A stretch of DNA of 64,000 bases, from the NCBI GenBank assembly GCA_963752755.1, contig CAVVZJ010000014.1:1-64000 (forward strand), written 5' to 3'. Shown here in pieces: positions 1 through 11,786 of the stretch. Source of the DNA: CAVVZJ01 sp963752755. Its GTDB lineage: Bacteria > Planctomycetota > Planctomycetia > Isosphaerales > Isosphaeraceae. The translations under genes were made by a program, and so were the position numbers. Under the pieces are notes generated by a model. That model searched no databases, was not told the DNA's origin, and was given only the letters and a program-made list of their open reading frames with translations. The first letter of the stretch is position 1. Each line of letters starts with the position of its first letter.

Positions 1-1017
1 CCGGATCAGTCGCTTCAACGGCTTCCGGAACGCTGGCCAGTCCCCCTCGGGCTTGTGATAGTGCTGGGTCCGCTTCAGGTCGCGCAGCAGATGGGGCAGG
101 CACTTCTGCTTCCGCGCAGACGACCGCGTTGTAGGCCGCCCAGAAGTCGGTCACCAAGACCCCGGCGAACTCCTTCTTGAAGAATCGCTTCAGCGCCGGC
201 GAGCCGCGACTGCGGTCGATCATGTAGTAGGTCAGGTCCCCGGTGGTGAAACACCACAGCCAGTGGGACTGGCCGTTGACCCGCCAGCCGGTCTCGTCGG
301 CGTGCAGCACCGCGCTGTCCAACGCCTGGGACTGGATCTCCAGGTCCCAGGCCAGGAGGATCTCGCGGAGCCGACGCCACATCTGCACCAGGCCGCCGGC
401 GGAGAGCTTGAACTGCAGGTGGAAGTTGAAGACGTCGATGATCTGCGACAGCGTGGTGCCCAGCAGGTAGTGCAGCCAGGCCGAGAGGACCACCACCCGC
501 AGGCCGATCGTCGAGCCCGGCAAGGCGTCGGGGACCGTCGGCTCGACGGTGTCTGCAGCGCGGGCACCAGGAGCGATGGATCGTGTGCTCGGTGACCACC
601 GGGGTGATGTCGGCGGGGATGTCCTCGATGACGCGGGTGCGCGACCCCCGGCAGGGCCGCACCGGCCCGTGGCATTGGGGCAGGCCGAGAGGGTATGCTC
701 CTCGCGGCGGTCGATCCGCGTCGGCGCGGGGCGGCGATGGCCGGGATGTCCGGGCTTGGCCCCTTTGCCCTTGGCCCGCCCCTTGCCGGTCGGCTTGGCG
801 TACGGTGGCGTCTGCCCCGAAGGCGCCGAGGGGTCGGGCGTGGTCGAGGCGGTGGCTGGCTTCTCGGCCAGTTGCTTGGCCAAGCTCAGCAGCGCGAAGA
901 CGACGGCCTCCTGACCCTGTTGGTAGATCAACTCGGCTTGCTCGGCCGTCAGATGCGGACCGAGCAAGGCCTGCAAGGCCGCCGAATCGAGGGTGTCCGT
1001 GCCCGCCGTGCCATGGC
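1..1017 (-). pseudogene. IS66-family transposase, frameshifted and cut by the window edge
   Basis: Read on the minus strand, the N-terminal part gives an alpha-helical segment (LTAEQAELIYQQGQEAVVF) followed by a Pro/Gly/Lys-rich linker (GKGAKPGHPGHRRPAPTRID), then a zinc-binding stretch (HRSWCPRCR) and the DDE core with HADETGWRVNG, the order typical of IS66 TnpC transposases. The similarity moves between frames at least three times (near 660, 550 and 160), so no single open frame survives. The 3' end runs past base 1. It lies immediately left of the IS1595-type element, so the two may be nested or abutting. Family assignment is firm; whether the frame breaks are decay or sequence error is not decidable here. 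Confidence 0.75.
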
Positions 1018-1079
1018 CACAGTGGAAAATACGCGGTCAGCGGAGTGCAAGATCAACTGGATTCGGCTGAAGGCTTACG

Positions 1080-2158
1080 AAAGGCTCAAGATGGATTGCA
1101 GGGTGGTGCCAGCAATTGTCCGATCAGGGCTCCGAGGAGCGACTTGCCGCGAGCCCGGACGTTGTGAACGAACTCGAAGAACCCCAGGTACAGCGGCAGG
1201 CTCTCCTGGGGGATACCCCGGTGGGGGCGGAGCCACGACCGCAGCAGCGACCAGAACCCTTCGAGGGTGTTGACATGCACCTCGCAGAAGCCGTCGCCGT
1301 CGTCATCCCGGGCGTACTCCCCCGCCGCGTGGCAGACCGTCTCGTGGCCGTAACCCCACTCCTCCAGGCGACTGTAGATGTCGTATTCGTCGGTGTAGAC
1401 GAGCGTCCCCTTGGCGATGGTCCGGTCGATCAACGGCCCGATCGTCACCTGCTTGACGTTCTCCAGCATCCGGATCACGACCTCGCCCCCGCGCTGCAGC
1501 ATCCCGAAGATCGGCGGCTTCTCCTTGGCCAGGGTCCCCCGGCCGCGCTCCCCCTTCAGCCGCCTTCGCCGGGGAGGTCGGCCTTTTTTTTGACGGCCTC
1601 CGGATGGCCCTTATGTCCCGCCACGACATAGACTTCGTCGCACTCGACCTCCCCGGAGAGGGCGGCCGGAGGCCGGCGGTCGACGATCCCCTGGCGCAGC
1701 TCCTGGATCATCGCCCGGGCGTCGTCCTTGTTGATGTCGAGTTCCTTGGCGATCTGCAACCCGGAGAGGTTCAAGCCCATGAGATACAAGCATGTCACCC
1801 AGGTCCGGAGGGGCTGGCGGTGGTCGGCGAAGATGGTCCCGGTCAGGTCGTCGAACCGCCGCCGACAGGCGTGACATTCGTACCGCTGGCGGTGGGCCTG
1901 GGTGTCATCCCGGCCGTTCTTGATGACCGAATCGGACGAGCAGTGGGGGCAGGTCACGCCGTCGGGCCAGCGCATCGCCCGGACCGTCTCGTAGCACTTG
2001 GCGTCGTCGATGAGGTCCTGGATGTTCACCATCGGTCAACGCCTCGGGGTCGGATGGGCGGGGCAAAGTCGAGGAGCGGGTCGCTCAACGATGAGAGCCG
2101 ATTGTAGCGGCTGTGAGGCCGGCCCGAACCTACCACCCTGCAATCCATCTTGAGCCTT
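1080..2158 (-). mobile_element. IS1595-family insertion sequence, complete, 1079 bp
   Basis: Perfect 27-bp terminal inverted repeats occupy 1080-1106 and 2132-2158 (they begin AAGGCTCAAGATGGATTGC reading inwards). A single transposase gene fills the space between them on the minus strand, and its stop codon lies inside the left repeat. I could not identify a convincing target-site duplication: both flanks contain TTACGA-like sequence, but the alignment is ambiguous. Because the repeats are still identical the insertion is probably recent. Confidence 0.85.
1086..2032 (-). CDS. IS1595-family transposase read through an A8 frameshift site
   Basis: The start ATG at 2032 opens MVNIQDLIDD, followed by a zinc ribbon (CPHC ... 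CHAC, residues about 29-56) and the first catalytic Asp in GEVECDEVYVVAGHKG. The frame then ends at 1556 with a short out-of-family tail. Moving to the -1 frame at the run of eight A (plus-strand T at 1584-1591) restores the family sequence: a basic linker, VYTDEYDIY (second Asp) and HVNTLEGFWS (Asn/Glu motif) to the stop at 1086. In frame zero the run reads AAA AAA AAG, which contains the classical slippery heptamer A AAA AAG in the right phase. Programmed frameshifting is therefore possible, but loss of one A by mutation or sequencing error would look the same. Confidence 0.8.
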
Positions 2159-2386
2159 ACGAATTTACGAACTCTGAGGATTCCCGGATAGCCTCTGAGC
2201 GGCAGCACCTGCGGCAGATGCTTACCGCGTTGCCGGCCGGCGCGTCGGTGGTCGCCGACGCCGGCTTCGTCGGCTACGAGACCTGGGCGGCGGTCCTCTC
2301 CGGCGGCCGGCATCTGCTGGTGCGGGTCGGGGCCAATGTCCGGCTGCTGCGGGGCCTGGGCTACGCCCGCGAGCGCGACGGCCTAG

Positions 2387-3903
2387 TTTTACAGCAGCAG
2401 CAAATCCGCGGTGTTTCTGGTAACATCGAATCATAGGGAACTGAACACGCGAGGACCGGCCGGCCCGTCGCCCCAACACCTCATGTCGGGAGGGAGCCTC
2501 CATGACACCGGACGACGTGCGCGCCGCGGCCGAGCGACTGGTCGACTTCCACGAGCGGTTCGCCCCGCTCTTCGGTAAGGAGCAGGCTCAGGACCATGCC
2601 TATGACTACGTCAAGGGCCTGATGGTCTGCCCCGACCGCAAGAGCGTCGAGCCGATCGCCCTCCTGGTCGGCCACGGCGATGTCTCGGGCCTCCAGAAGT
2701 TCATCAACAGCGCCCCCTGGCAGTACGACGACGTCCAGGCTGAACTCCAGGCCGTCTTCGACGGCGAGCTGGTCCCCTCGGCGGCCGGGTCGCCCGCCGG
2801 CGTCGTCGGTGTCATCGACGAGTCGGCCTTCGCCAAGCAGGGCGTACACTCCGCGGGCGTGGCCCGGCAGCACAACGGCCGGCTCGGCAAGGAAGACAAC
2901 TGCCAGGTCGGCGTCTTCCTCGTCGGCGTTACCCCCGCGGGGGCCGCGCTGTTGGACCACCGGCTCTACCTGCCCAAGCCCTGGTGCGAGGACACGCCTG
3001 AGGCCCGGGCGCGGCGCGGCAAGGCGCACATCCCCGAGGACGTGACCTTCCGGCCCAAGGCCCGGATCGCTGCCGAACTGGTCCGCGGGGTCGTCGTGCT
3101 CGGTCAGACGCGACTGGACTGGGTGGTCGCCGACGAGGAGTACGGCAAGGCCGGGCACTTCCACGAGGCGATGGACGAGTTGGAGCAGCGGTACGTGGTC
3201 GAGGTGCCGGTGACGACGACCGTCTGGACCGAGGACCCGGCCGGGTGCGTGCCGGCGTACGGCGGCCGGGGCCAGCCGCCGAAGCGCCCGACACGGGAGG
3301 GTGTGAAGTCCGTGGCCGCGGTAGCCGCGGGGCTGCCCGCCGAAGCCTGGCAGACCCTGAAGGTGCGCGAAGGGGCGTGCGGGCCGCTGGTGTTCGCGTT
3401 CGCGGCGGTGCGGGTGTGGGCGATGCGCGACCAGAAGCCGGGGCCACCGGTGTGGCTGCTGATCCGCCGGTCGCTGGAGGCGATCCCCGAGGTCAAGTAC
3501 TACATCTCCAACGGCGGGGCCGAGACGCCCTTGAAGGTCCTGGCGTTGGTCGCCTGCACGCGCCACCGAGTGGAGGAATACTTCGGCGAGGCCAAGACGT
3601 ACCTGGGGATGGCGCAGTACGAGACGCGGGCGTACGTGGGGTGGCACCATCACATGGCGCTGGTGGCGGTGGCGCACCTGTTCGTGACGTTGACGCGTCT
3701 GCGTCTGAAAAAAAGTCGAAGGGCCTGACGCTGGACCGGGCGGTGCGGCTGTTGAGGTCGGCGTTCTCCGAGGCGGAACTGACCGTGGAGAAGGCGATCG
3801 CCCTGATGGACTACCACGAGGGGCGGAACAGGATCGCCAAGGCCTCACATGACAAGGCCTGGCACGCCAGGCACGAGGGCGTGAAATACCTGCTGCTGTA
3901 AAA
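2387..3903 (+). mobile_element. IS701-family insertion sequence, complete, 1517 bp, CTAG target duplication
   Basis: Perfect 14-bp terminal repeats TTTTACAGCAGCAG lie at 2387-2400 and inverted at 3890-3903, flanked on both sides by CTAG (2383-2386 and 3904-3907). A 4-bp CTAG-like duplication is what is known for the IS701 family, and the family agrees with the encoded transposase. The interrupted IS4-type transposase gene rejoins in frame when element plus one CTAG are removed, which proves the boundaries. Confidence 0.93.
2502..3901 (+). CDS. IS701-family transposase, C-terminus in -1 frame
   Basis: The ATG at 2502 is preceded by GGGAGG at suitable spacing. Catalytic regions visible are GVIDESAFAKQG with the SAGVARQ motif (first Asp, about residue 107), WVVADEEYGKAG (second Asp) and HRVEEYFGEAKTYLGM (Glu). 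The zero frame stops at 3728 just after a run of seven A (3708-3714). In the -1 frame the family C-terminus continues (KSKGLTLDRAVRLL ... GVKYLLL) to a TAA at 3899-3901 that lies inside the right terminal repeat. So a full-length protein needs a -1 slip or one additional A. The phase here is not the ideal X XXY YYZ heptamer, so transcriptional slippage or a missing base are the alternatives. Confidence 0.85.
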
Positions 3904-4484
3904 CTAGTGTCCCTCTGGCCGGACGAGCAGGCGGCGCGGGGCCGGCCACCGCTGGTGCTGCGGCTGGTCGTGGCCCGCGGCCCGCGGCACCCGGTGTCCC
4001 TGGTCACCTCGGCACTCGACGAGGCGACGCTCTCGGACCGGCTGGTCGTGGAACTGTACGGCGTCCGCTGGAGGGTGGAGCTGTTCTACCGCCACTTCAA
4101 GCAGACCTTCGGCCGATGGAAGCTGCGCAGCCACCGCGCCGAGAATGCCGAGGTGGAGGCGACTTGGTCGCTGGTAGAGCTCTGGTCCCTGGGGCTGCAT
4201 AGCCAGGCGGAATTGGCCTACGATGCCATCCCGGCGTCGCAGGTCAGCGTGGCGAAGCTGCTCCGGGCCTACCGGGCGGCGATGCGGGAGTACCGCAGCC
4301 GGCCGGGGCCCGGCGCGTCGCTGTGGGAGCGGCTGGGCGAGGCGGTGATCGACCCCTATCGGCGGTCGAGCAAGGCGAGCCGGGACTACCCACGGAAGAA
4401 GCGGGAGCAGGCCATCGGCGCGCCGGAGATCCGCCCGGCGACACGACTTGAGATCAGACGCGCCGAGCAGCTCAAGAATGCTCA

Positions 4485-4844
4485 TCAAGAAAGGTTAACG
4501 GCGTAGGGGGGCACCCTCGAAAAGGCAGACGAACGAATCCCTCTGGCTCGCATTCGGATCAGGAACGGCGAGGGAGCGGCCGAGGCGCGGTCGCGCTCGA
4601 CCTGCTCCCATTCCTCGCGGATCTCGCGGTCGATCTCGTCCTGATGGTCCCAGTAGTAGAGCATCGCGGCGTAGGCCTCGGCGATGGTCAGGGATTCATG
4701 CTGGCGGACCATCTCCTCGGGGGACCAGCCGTGGGCGAGGTAGTCCATGACGATCTGGGCGACGCGGACGCGGGGGACGCGCTCCAGGCGGGCGGGGCCG
4801 TTGGAGGGCTTGAGGATGTGGGGGAAGGAGACGGCGGGGGGTAT
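4485..4844 (-). CDS. DUF433-family small protein, start unclear
   Basis: The recognisable body is RVAQIVMDYLAHGWSPEEM followed by a helical stretch ending in YYWDHQDEIDREI, the DUF433 pattern seen in many bacterial antitoxin-like proteins (winged-helix DNA-binding fold expected from the family). Similarity to the family extends upstream of the first in-frame ATG (4748) through a segment rich in Pro (about 4844), but no ATG/GTG/TTG start is evident there, so a base is probably missing. The last residues (about 15) run into the end of the IS4 remnant and look unlike the family, suggesting that the insertion replaced the original C-terminus. The ParD-like gene lies directly upstream on the same strand. 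Confidence 0.6.
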   Translation of the reverse strand: MPPAVSFPHILKPSNGPARLERVPRVRVAQIVMDYLAHGWSPEEMVRQHESLTIAEAYAAMLYYWDHQDEIDREIREEWEQVERDRASAAPSPFLIRMRARGIRSSAFSRVPPYAVNLS

Positions 4845-5140
4845 GGTGATTGGTTGATGAGAGATGGTTTGAAGGTCAAGAGGAGAAGCGATCTGTTGAC
4901 GTGACGACGGTGGACCTCGTCGCGGAGGGCGTACCAGTCGGCGCGGGTCATCGGCGTGGCGGGGCCGCTCTCGACGGCTTCGAGGAGCCTGGACTCGATC
5001 TCCTCGTCGGTGAGGTCCTGCTGGGCCTCGCGGACGAGGGAGAGGATGTAGGCGTCGGGGCTGGGAAAGCCGCCGAGGGAGGTCTGGGAGAGGATGAACG
5101 CCTTCACCGATTCGGGGAAGGTGATCGTCAACTCGGCCAT
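4688..5140 (-). CDS. ParD-like antitoxin family protein
   Basis: Residues 1-80 (5140 to about 4901) match the ParD/CopG-type ribbon-helix-helix pattern: an N-terminal beta strand (MAELTITFPESVKAFI), GGFPSPDAYILSLVREAQ and a C-terminal tail with TPMTRADW. The tail after residue 80 is low-complexity Ser/Pro and reads through the DUF433 gene in another frame, so the genuine stop near 4900 has probably been lost to a frame error. No recognisable ParE/RelE-type toxin gene is next to it. The likely role is DNA-binding autoregulation or an orphan antitoxin; this is inference from the family. Confidence 0.6.
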   Translation of the reverse strand: MAELTITFPESVKAFILSQTSLGGFPSPDAYILSLVREAQQDLTDEEIESRLLEAVESGPATPMTRADWYALRDEVHRRHVNRSLLLLTFKPSLINQSPYPPPSPSPTSSSPPTAPPAWSASPASASPRSSWTTSPTAGPPRRWSASMNP

Positions 5141-5246
5141 CGGGGGACCTCGGAGGAGGGGGGGAATGCCTGGCTGAACAGGGTACCCACCGTCGGGGAA
5201 GGAGGACGTTGGGCGGAGCCCACCCTACAAGAGGGACATCGATATT

Positions 5247-7226
<1,980 letters not shown>

Positions 7227-7929
7227 GACGCACATCTCCGCGGGAGAGGTCTCGGAAACCTGCCGATCGCAGGGTAGCCAAAATGAGGCAACGACCGGCT
7301 CGCGCCCCGAAGGGACGCGGCGGTCGGCAAGCCTGGATGATAGGGGGGACCGGGGCGGGAGTCAATCAGGGGCGGCCGGAACAGGATCCTTGCGAAGTCT
7401 TCTGTCTCCTCGGCCCGATCCTCACCCGGCCGTTGCACGGCCACCCTCTTCCAAGCGAGAGAAGGCTGAGGCGAGGGTCGCATCGAGGGCGCCCTGAACC
7501 AGGCTCTTGTCCCGATGGCCGGAAACATTGGCGACTCGGATCCCGGCTGGCAACAGGTCAACGCGTCGAACAAAAAAACGGGCCCGATGACAACTGGGTG
7601 ACGCCTTCATAAAAACAGACCCCATTCTGTCAGTTCTCCATCCGAACAGGGAGCCAGCGGGGAGTCTGGAGCAGCCATGTCCCCGCCGGATCAAGCGGGT
7701 CATTTTTAGCAAATCCTATCTTGACAGACGTTGAAGCTTTGGTGAACATCGACCGCGATCAACAAGACTCCTGAATTTCGATCCCGACCACCCGCCTCGA
7801 TCTTGCCGACGACATCGGCTCTCGCTGATGGCGAACCAGTTGGCCTTCCGGGCCAGGGAACTTGCATCAGCGGCGTGCCTCACGCGGTTTGACTTCGGAC
7901 TCATCCACCTTCCTGCGCAGGTTACCGTC
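7227..7929. other. intergenic, about 700 bp, no supported gene
   Basis: Only short overlapping frames without family features are present. A TTGACA hexamer sits near 7730 in a relatively AT-rich stretch and might belong to a promoter for the lipoprotein-DUF1559 pair, but no good -10 element is placed behind it. Confidence 0.4.
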
Positions 7930-8160
7930 ATGAGCTCACCCCACTCATCGACGCCTGGTGTCCGGTTGCTGGCGATGTGCGCCCTGGCGTCCAGCCTCGT
8001 GCTGGGCTGCGGGGAATCGGAGCCTCCGCCGACAACGTTCGAGGTTCCCAAGGACGCCCGGCCCGAAGAAATCACTCCCGGCAAGCCGGTCACGGTGCCG
8101 GCTTACCGGAAGTCGTCAGGGCTCCCCGGACCTCCGCCCGGTCCTCCGCCCGTCAAGTAG
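7930..8160 (+). CDS. small lipoprotein preceding a DUF1559 gene
   Basis: The 76-residue product has an Arg-containing N-region, a hydrophobic core (LLAMCALASSLVLG) and a lipobox LVLG-Cys at about residues 23-27, then a Pro-rich tail (SGLPGPPPGPPPVK). It should be exported, lipidated and membrane-anchored. The start is the ATG at 7930, because it puts the signal peptide at the N-terminus; the longer frame from 7828 does not. It lies 81 bp upstream of a DUF1559 gene in the same direction. The same arrangement, lipoprotein then DUF1559, recurs at 59613-58221, so the two products probably act together at the cell surface. Function unknown. Confidence 0.65.
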   Translation: MSSPHSSTPGVRLLAMCALASSLVLGCGESEPPPTTFEVPKDARPEEITPGKPVTVPAYRKSSGLPGPPPGPPPVK

Positions 8161-8241
8161 ACGTGGGTCACGGTCGCCTCTCCCGGTGAGCCTTTTCTCT
8201 GTGTTTGCGCTCCGCCCCCCACACACCTGAGGAATTCACTC

Positions 8242-9312
8242 ATGCGGCGAAACAGGCTTGGTTTCACCTTAATCGAGCTGCTGGTGGTCATCGCCATCAT
8301 CGGGGTCCTGATCGCGTTGCTCCTGCCCGCGGTGCAGGCGGCGCGGGAGGCGGCACGGCGAGCCCAGTGCACGAACAACCTGAAGCAGATCGGCCTCGCC
8401 TGTCACAACTATCATGATTCGAACAACGCCCTGCCCTCCGGCTCCCTCTGGCCCTGCCCGGGAGCCGACGGCTGCTGGGGTTGGGGCGCGGCCCCGATGG
8501 TCGGGGTCTTGCAATACATCGAGCAGGGCGTGCTTTACAACGCCTACAACGCCTCGCTGGGCGTGATGGGCAACACTACGGCCGCGCCGAACCTCTGGCT
8601 GGGCAATTCGACGGTCTTCAACACGAAGATCAACTCGATGCTCTGCCCGTCCGACCCCCCGCAGGTCACGAGCCCGGTCACGAACTACCTCGGCAACCTC
8701 GGCGGCCCGTTTTCCCTGGGCGGCTACAGCGGCACGATCATCCCGACCAAGTATTCGCCGTGGGACTACCCCTCCACGGAGAACGACCTGCTCGGCACGG
8801 CCCGGTCGATCAGCCTCGCCGCTGTGACCGACGGGACCAGCAACACCGCGATGTGGAGCGAGGGGATCTCGGGGACCACGGCGCAGGTTCTGGCCGGCAG
8901 CGGCCGGAACATCGAGTCGCGGGGCGTCTTCGCCACCAACTTCAACAATCGCACCCGCACGCCTGCGAGCGTCCTGGCCTTGCTCGCGGCTTGCCAGTCC
9001 GTCCCGACCGGCACCGCCTCCTTCCGGAACGATCGCGGGGTGGGATGGCAGTACACTTATCCCGGCTATGTCAACAATCTTTACAACCACGTCGGGCCAC
9101 CCAATACCCGACGTTGCAGCAACGCCCCGCCCAATAGCTGGTCGCTCGACCTCTGGGGCACGGAGCCGCCCACCAGTTTCCATCCCGGCGGCGTGAACCT
9201 GTGCATGACCGATGGGTCCGTCCGCTTCATCAAGAGTTCGGTCAACCTGATCACCTGGTGGGGTCTCGGGACCAAGGCCAACGGCGAGGTCTTCAGCGCC
9301 GATTCGTATTGA
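8242..9312 (+). CDS. DUF1559 pseudopilin-like protein
   Basis: Type IV prepilin-like N-terminus: short basic leader MRRNRLG followed by FTLIELLVVIAIIGVLIALL, with the conserved Glu at +5 of the mature protein. The DUF1559 body contains REAARRAQCTNNLKQIGLA (residues about 35-53) and ends with the family C-terminus HPGGVNLCMTDGSVRFI followed by a short tail. Length, 356 residues, is normal. The family is massively expanded in planctomycetes; members are expected to be processed by a prepilin peptidase and displayed in the envelope, but a molecular role is not established. Confidence 0.93.
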   Translation: MRRNRLGFTLIELLVVIAIIGVLIALLLPAVQAAREAARRAQCTNNLKQIGLACHNYHDSNNALPSGSLWPCPGADGCWGWGAAPMVGVLQYIEQGVLYNAYNASLGVMGNTTAAPNLWLGNSTVFNTKINSMLCPSDPPQVTSPVTNYLGNLGGPFSLGGYSGTIIPTKYSPWDYPSTENDLLGTARSISLAAVTDGTSNTAMWSEGISGTTAQVLAGSGRNIESRGVFATNFNNRTRTPASVLALLAACQSVPTGTASFRNDRGVGWQYTYPGYVNNLYNHVGPPNTRRCSNAPPNSWSLDLWGTEPPTSFHPGGVNLCMTDGSVRFIKSSVNLITWWGLGTKANGEVFSADSY

Positions 9313-9495
9313 TCGGGACGTCGCGGCTGGCTCGTGGCGTTGATCCGAAGCGGGCCAGGAGTCGCCGGTTGTGCGGCTCCTGGCCCGAACCACGCCCTGG
9401 CCCTGCGACGGACGGAACCGTGTCCGGCTAGCCTCATCGTTGCCACTCGACGACAATGCGCGACGGGTTTCGCAACCGTCGAGAGGTTCTGAGCG

Positions 9496-11786
9496 ATGCA
9501 GCGGTCCTGGACAGCGGCGCGGGTGGCCTGGCTAAGTGCGGTCGGCGTCATGGGGCTAGTGATGAGCCCCTTGCTCGTCGGCTGGGAGCCGGTCGGGGGC
9601 GACCCGGATCGGATCTATCGGCCGATCAAGGCGGAGCTGGCGAGGGCGCTGGGAGAGGGACGGCTGCCGTTCTGGTCGGCCCGGTTCGGCCTGGGGGTGC
9701 CGTTGCTGGCGGAGAGTCACGCGGCGGCGTTCTATCCGCCGAACCAGGTGCTTTACCGGGTCTTCGACGCCTCCCGGGCGTATCGACTGGCGATGTGGGG
9801 CCATTCCGTCGCGACTGTCGCCGCGATGTTCGCCTATGCCCGAGTTCTCGGCCTGACACCCTGGGGATCGGCGCTGGCGGGTTTGGCGTTCGGCCTCTGC
9901 GGGTTCCAGGCGATCCATTCGAGCCACGAGTGGGCCTATCACGCGCTGGCGTATCTGCCGCTCGTGATGTTGATGGTCGATCGATACATGAGGACGGGAG
10001 GGCTCGTCTGGCTCGTCGGGCTGGCGATGAGCTGGGCCGCGGCGTTGACGATCGGACATTTCCAGGTGCAAGTGTGGACGGGCGTCCTGGCTTTACTGGC
10101 GGGATTCTGGCGGATGCTGGTCGATCGGAGGCCGTTCCAGCGCGGGTTGGGCCTGGTGGCGGCATTGGGCTGGTCGCTGGCAATGGCGGCGGTGCAACTC
10201 GGGCCGACGTGGGAACTGGCGCGGTTCGTGGGGCGGGATCGGCCGACGTTCGCGGAGCTGTCGTTCTACTCATTCCCGCCGGCGCACTGGGCGGAACCGG
10301 CGGCGCCGGGTTGTTCCGGGAACTGACGGGAGCTCCGGAGTCCGCGTACTGGTTCGGGCAGCAGACGACGGGATTCGAGTCAGCCTTCTACGTCGGCACG
10401 GTGCCGCTGATCCTGGCGTTCATCGGGCTGGCGGCGGGTCGGCGACTCCGCGGGCTTGGGGCGTGGTGGGCGGTCGTGGTGACGAGCCTCGCGCTGGCGA
10501 CGATGCCGCGGTGGTGGCCGCAGGGATATGCCGCGGTGTTGATGGTCCCGGGCCTGAACCTGTTTCGCTGCCCCGCTCGCTACACGGCGGTCGCGTCGTT
10601 CGGGCTGGCATTGATGGCGGGGGCGGGGTTCGATGCAACGATCACGCGGCGACGATTCGGTCTCGGGCTGGCGGCGGCGATCGGGTTCGGCGCGGCCGGG
10701 GTCGTGTGGGCGTTCACCTGGTTTTCCCGGTTCGCGGCGGAATTCAACCTGGCCGAAGCCCGCTGGCTGGCTCCGCTGGGATGGACCGTACTGGCGTGGT
10801 CGGTGGGCGTCGGGGTGGTCATCCTGTGGAAGGCCAGACGCGTCGGCCCCTGGCTGCTCGTTGGGGCGACCGCGGTCGAACTCGGGGGGCTCTACTACCA
10901 GGGGACGACGCAATGGGGCTGGGCGATCCCCCTGCCGGAGTCGAGCCCGACGCTGGATCAGCTCGCCGATGAGGATTCGCCCGACTCCGGACTCGTCGCC
11001 GGGGTGCTGGATAACCTCCCGATCCGCGCCGGCTGGGCGACGGGATCGCCCTACGTCGGCTTCCCGATGCTACCGCCGAACGACCTGCTCGAACTGGCTC
11101 AGGCCCGTCGGGGCGACCCGTTAAGTCGTGCCTGGTCGCGGAGCTACGGCCGTCGCTGGCTGCAGCGCCTGGGCGTCTCGCGAGGCGTCTGGGTCGGGTT
11201 GCCGCCCGCGGAGGGGTTCACCCCGATCCTGGCCGGTTACGACCTCGCGCTGGACGTGCTCGCCTACCGACCCGCCGACGCCCCCGCGAACCGGATCTGG
11301 ACCCTCTACCGACTCGACGACCCGTTCCCCCCGGCCCGCCCCGCGATCCGGGCGATCGTCCTCCCGGGTCGCGACGCGATCGTGGAAGCCCTCTCCACGG
11401 CCGACCACGACGACGACGCCTTCTACCTGCCGGCCGACCTGCCCGAGTCCGGTCGCGACGCCCCCCGCGCCCACCACGCCAAGATCCTCGAGTGGGATGG
11501 GCGGTCGGGGACCATCGCGAGCGACGGGGCCTGCGATGTCATCCTGCGACGGTCCTACTATCCGGGATGGACCTACCGGGTTGCGAGCAGCGGACCGGGG
11601 CGACCGATCGCTCGCGCGGACGGCGGGTTCCAGGCGTTGCGGTTCATTGAGGGCGGGACGAGACGGTTCCGCGTCCACTACGAGCCGACGCACTGGCCAC
11701 TCTTCCGCGGTCTCTCAATCGCGGCCACGGCCGCGGCGATCGCGGGCCTCGGTCTGGCCGGGTTCCAAGGTCGCAGGAATTCCTAA
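9496..11786 (+). CDS. YfhO-like polytopic membrane protein, one frameshift
   Basis: The product is about 760 residues: a dozen hydrophobic segments in the N-terminal two thirds (for example GSALAGLAFGLCGFQAIH, WLVGLAMSWAAALTIGHFQV), a conserved early loop with GDPDRIYRPIK and LPFWSARFGLGVPLLAE, and a large soluble C-terminal domain ending in one further membrane helix. This resembles YfhO/glycosyltransferase-C type envelope proteins of planctomycetes. The start ATG at 9496 has GAGAGG 10 bases upstream. The frame breaks near 10305: residues before it are in one frame and GLFRELTGAPESAYW onward in the next, consistent with one missing base. It converges with the HTTM gene on the other strand. 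Confidence 0.7.

Larger units (their letters stand above)
2190..4506 (+). pseudogene. IS4-family transposase remnant, interrupted by IS701
   Basis: The segment 2190-2385 encodes the second-Asp region of an IS4-type DDE transposase (VVADAGFVGYETW). The frame resumes exactly after the inserted element at 3904-4506 with the YREK signature: Tyr-x2-Arg-x3-Glu-x6-Lys in YGVRWRVELFYRHFK. Removing the IS701 element and one copy of CTAG joins the two parts in frame (...RERDGL/VSLWPD...). The N-terminal third, including the first catalytic Asp, is missing; the left limit is close to the IS1595-type element, so the gene was already truncated. It cannot be functional. Confidence 0.85.

Noticed and set aside
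7422..7712. Minus-strand open frame of 96 codons
   Set aside because: No ribosome-binding site, no family features and composition like noncoding DNA.
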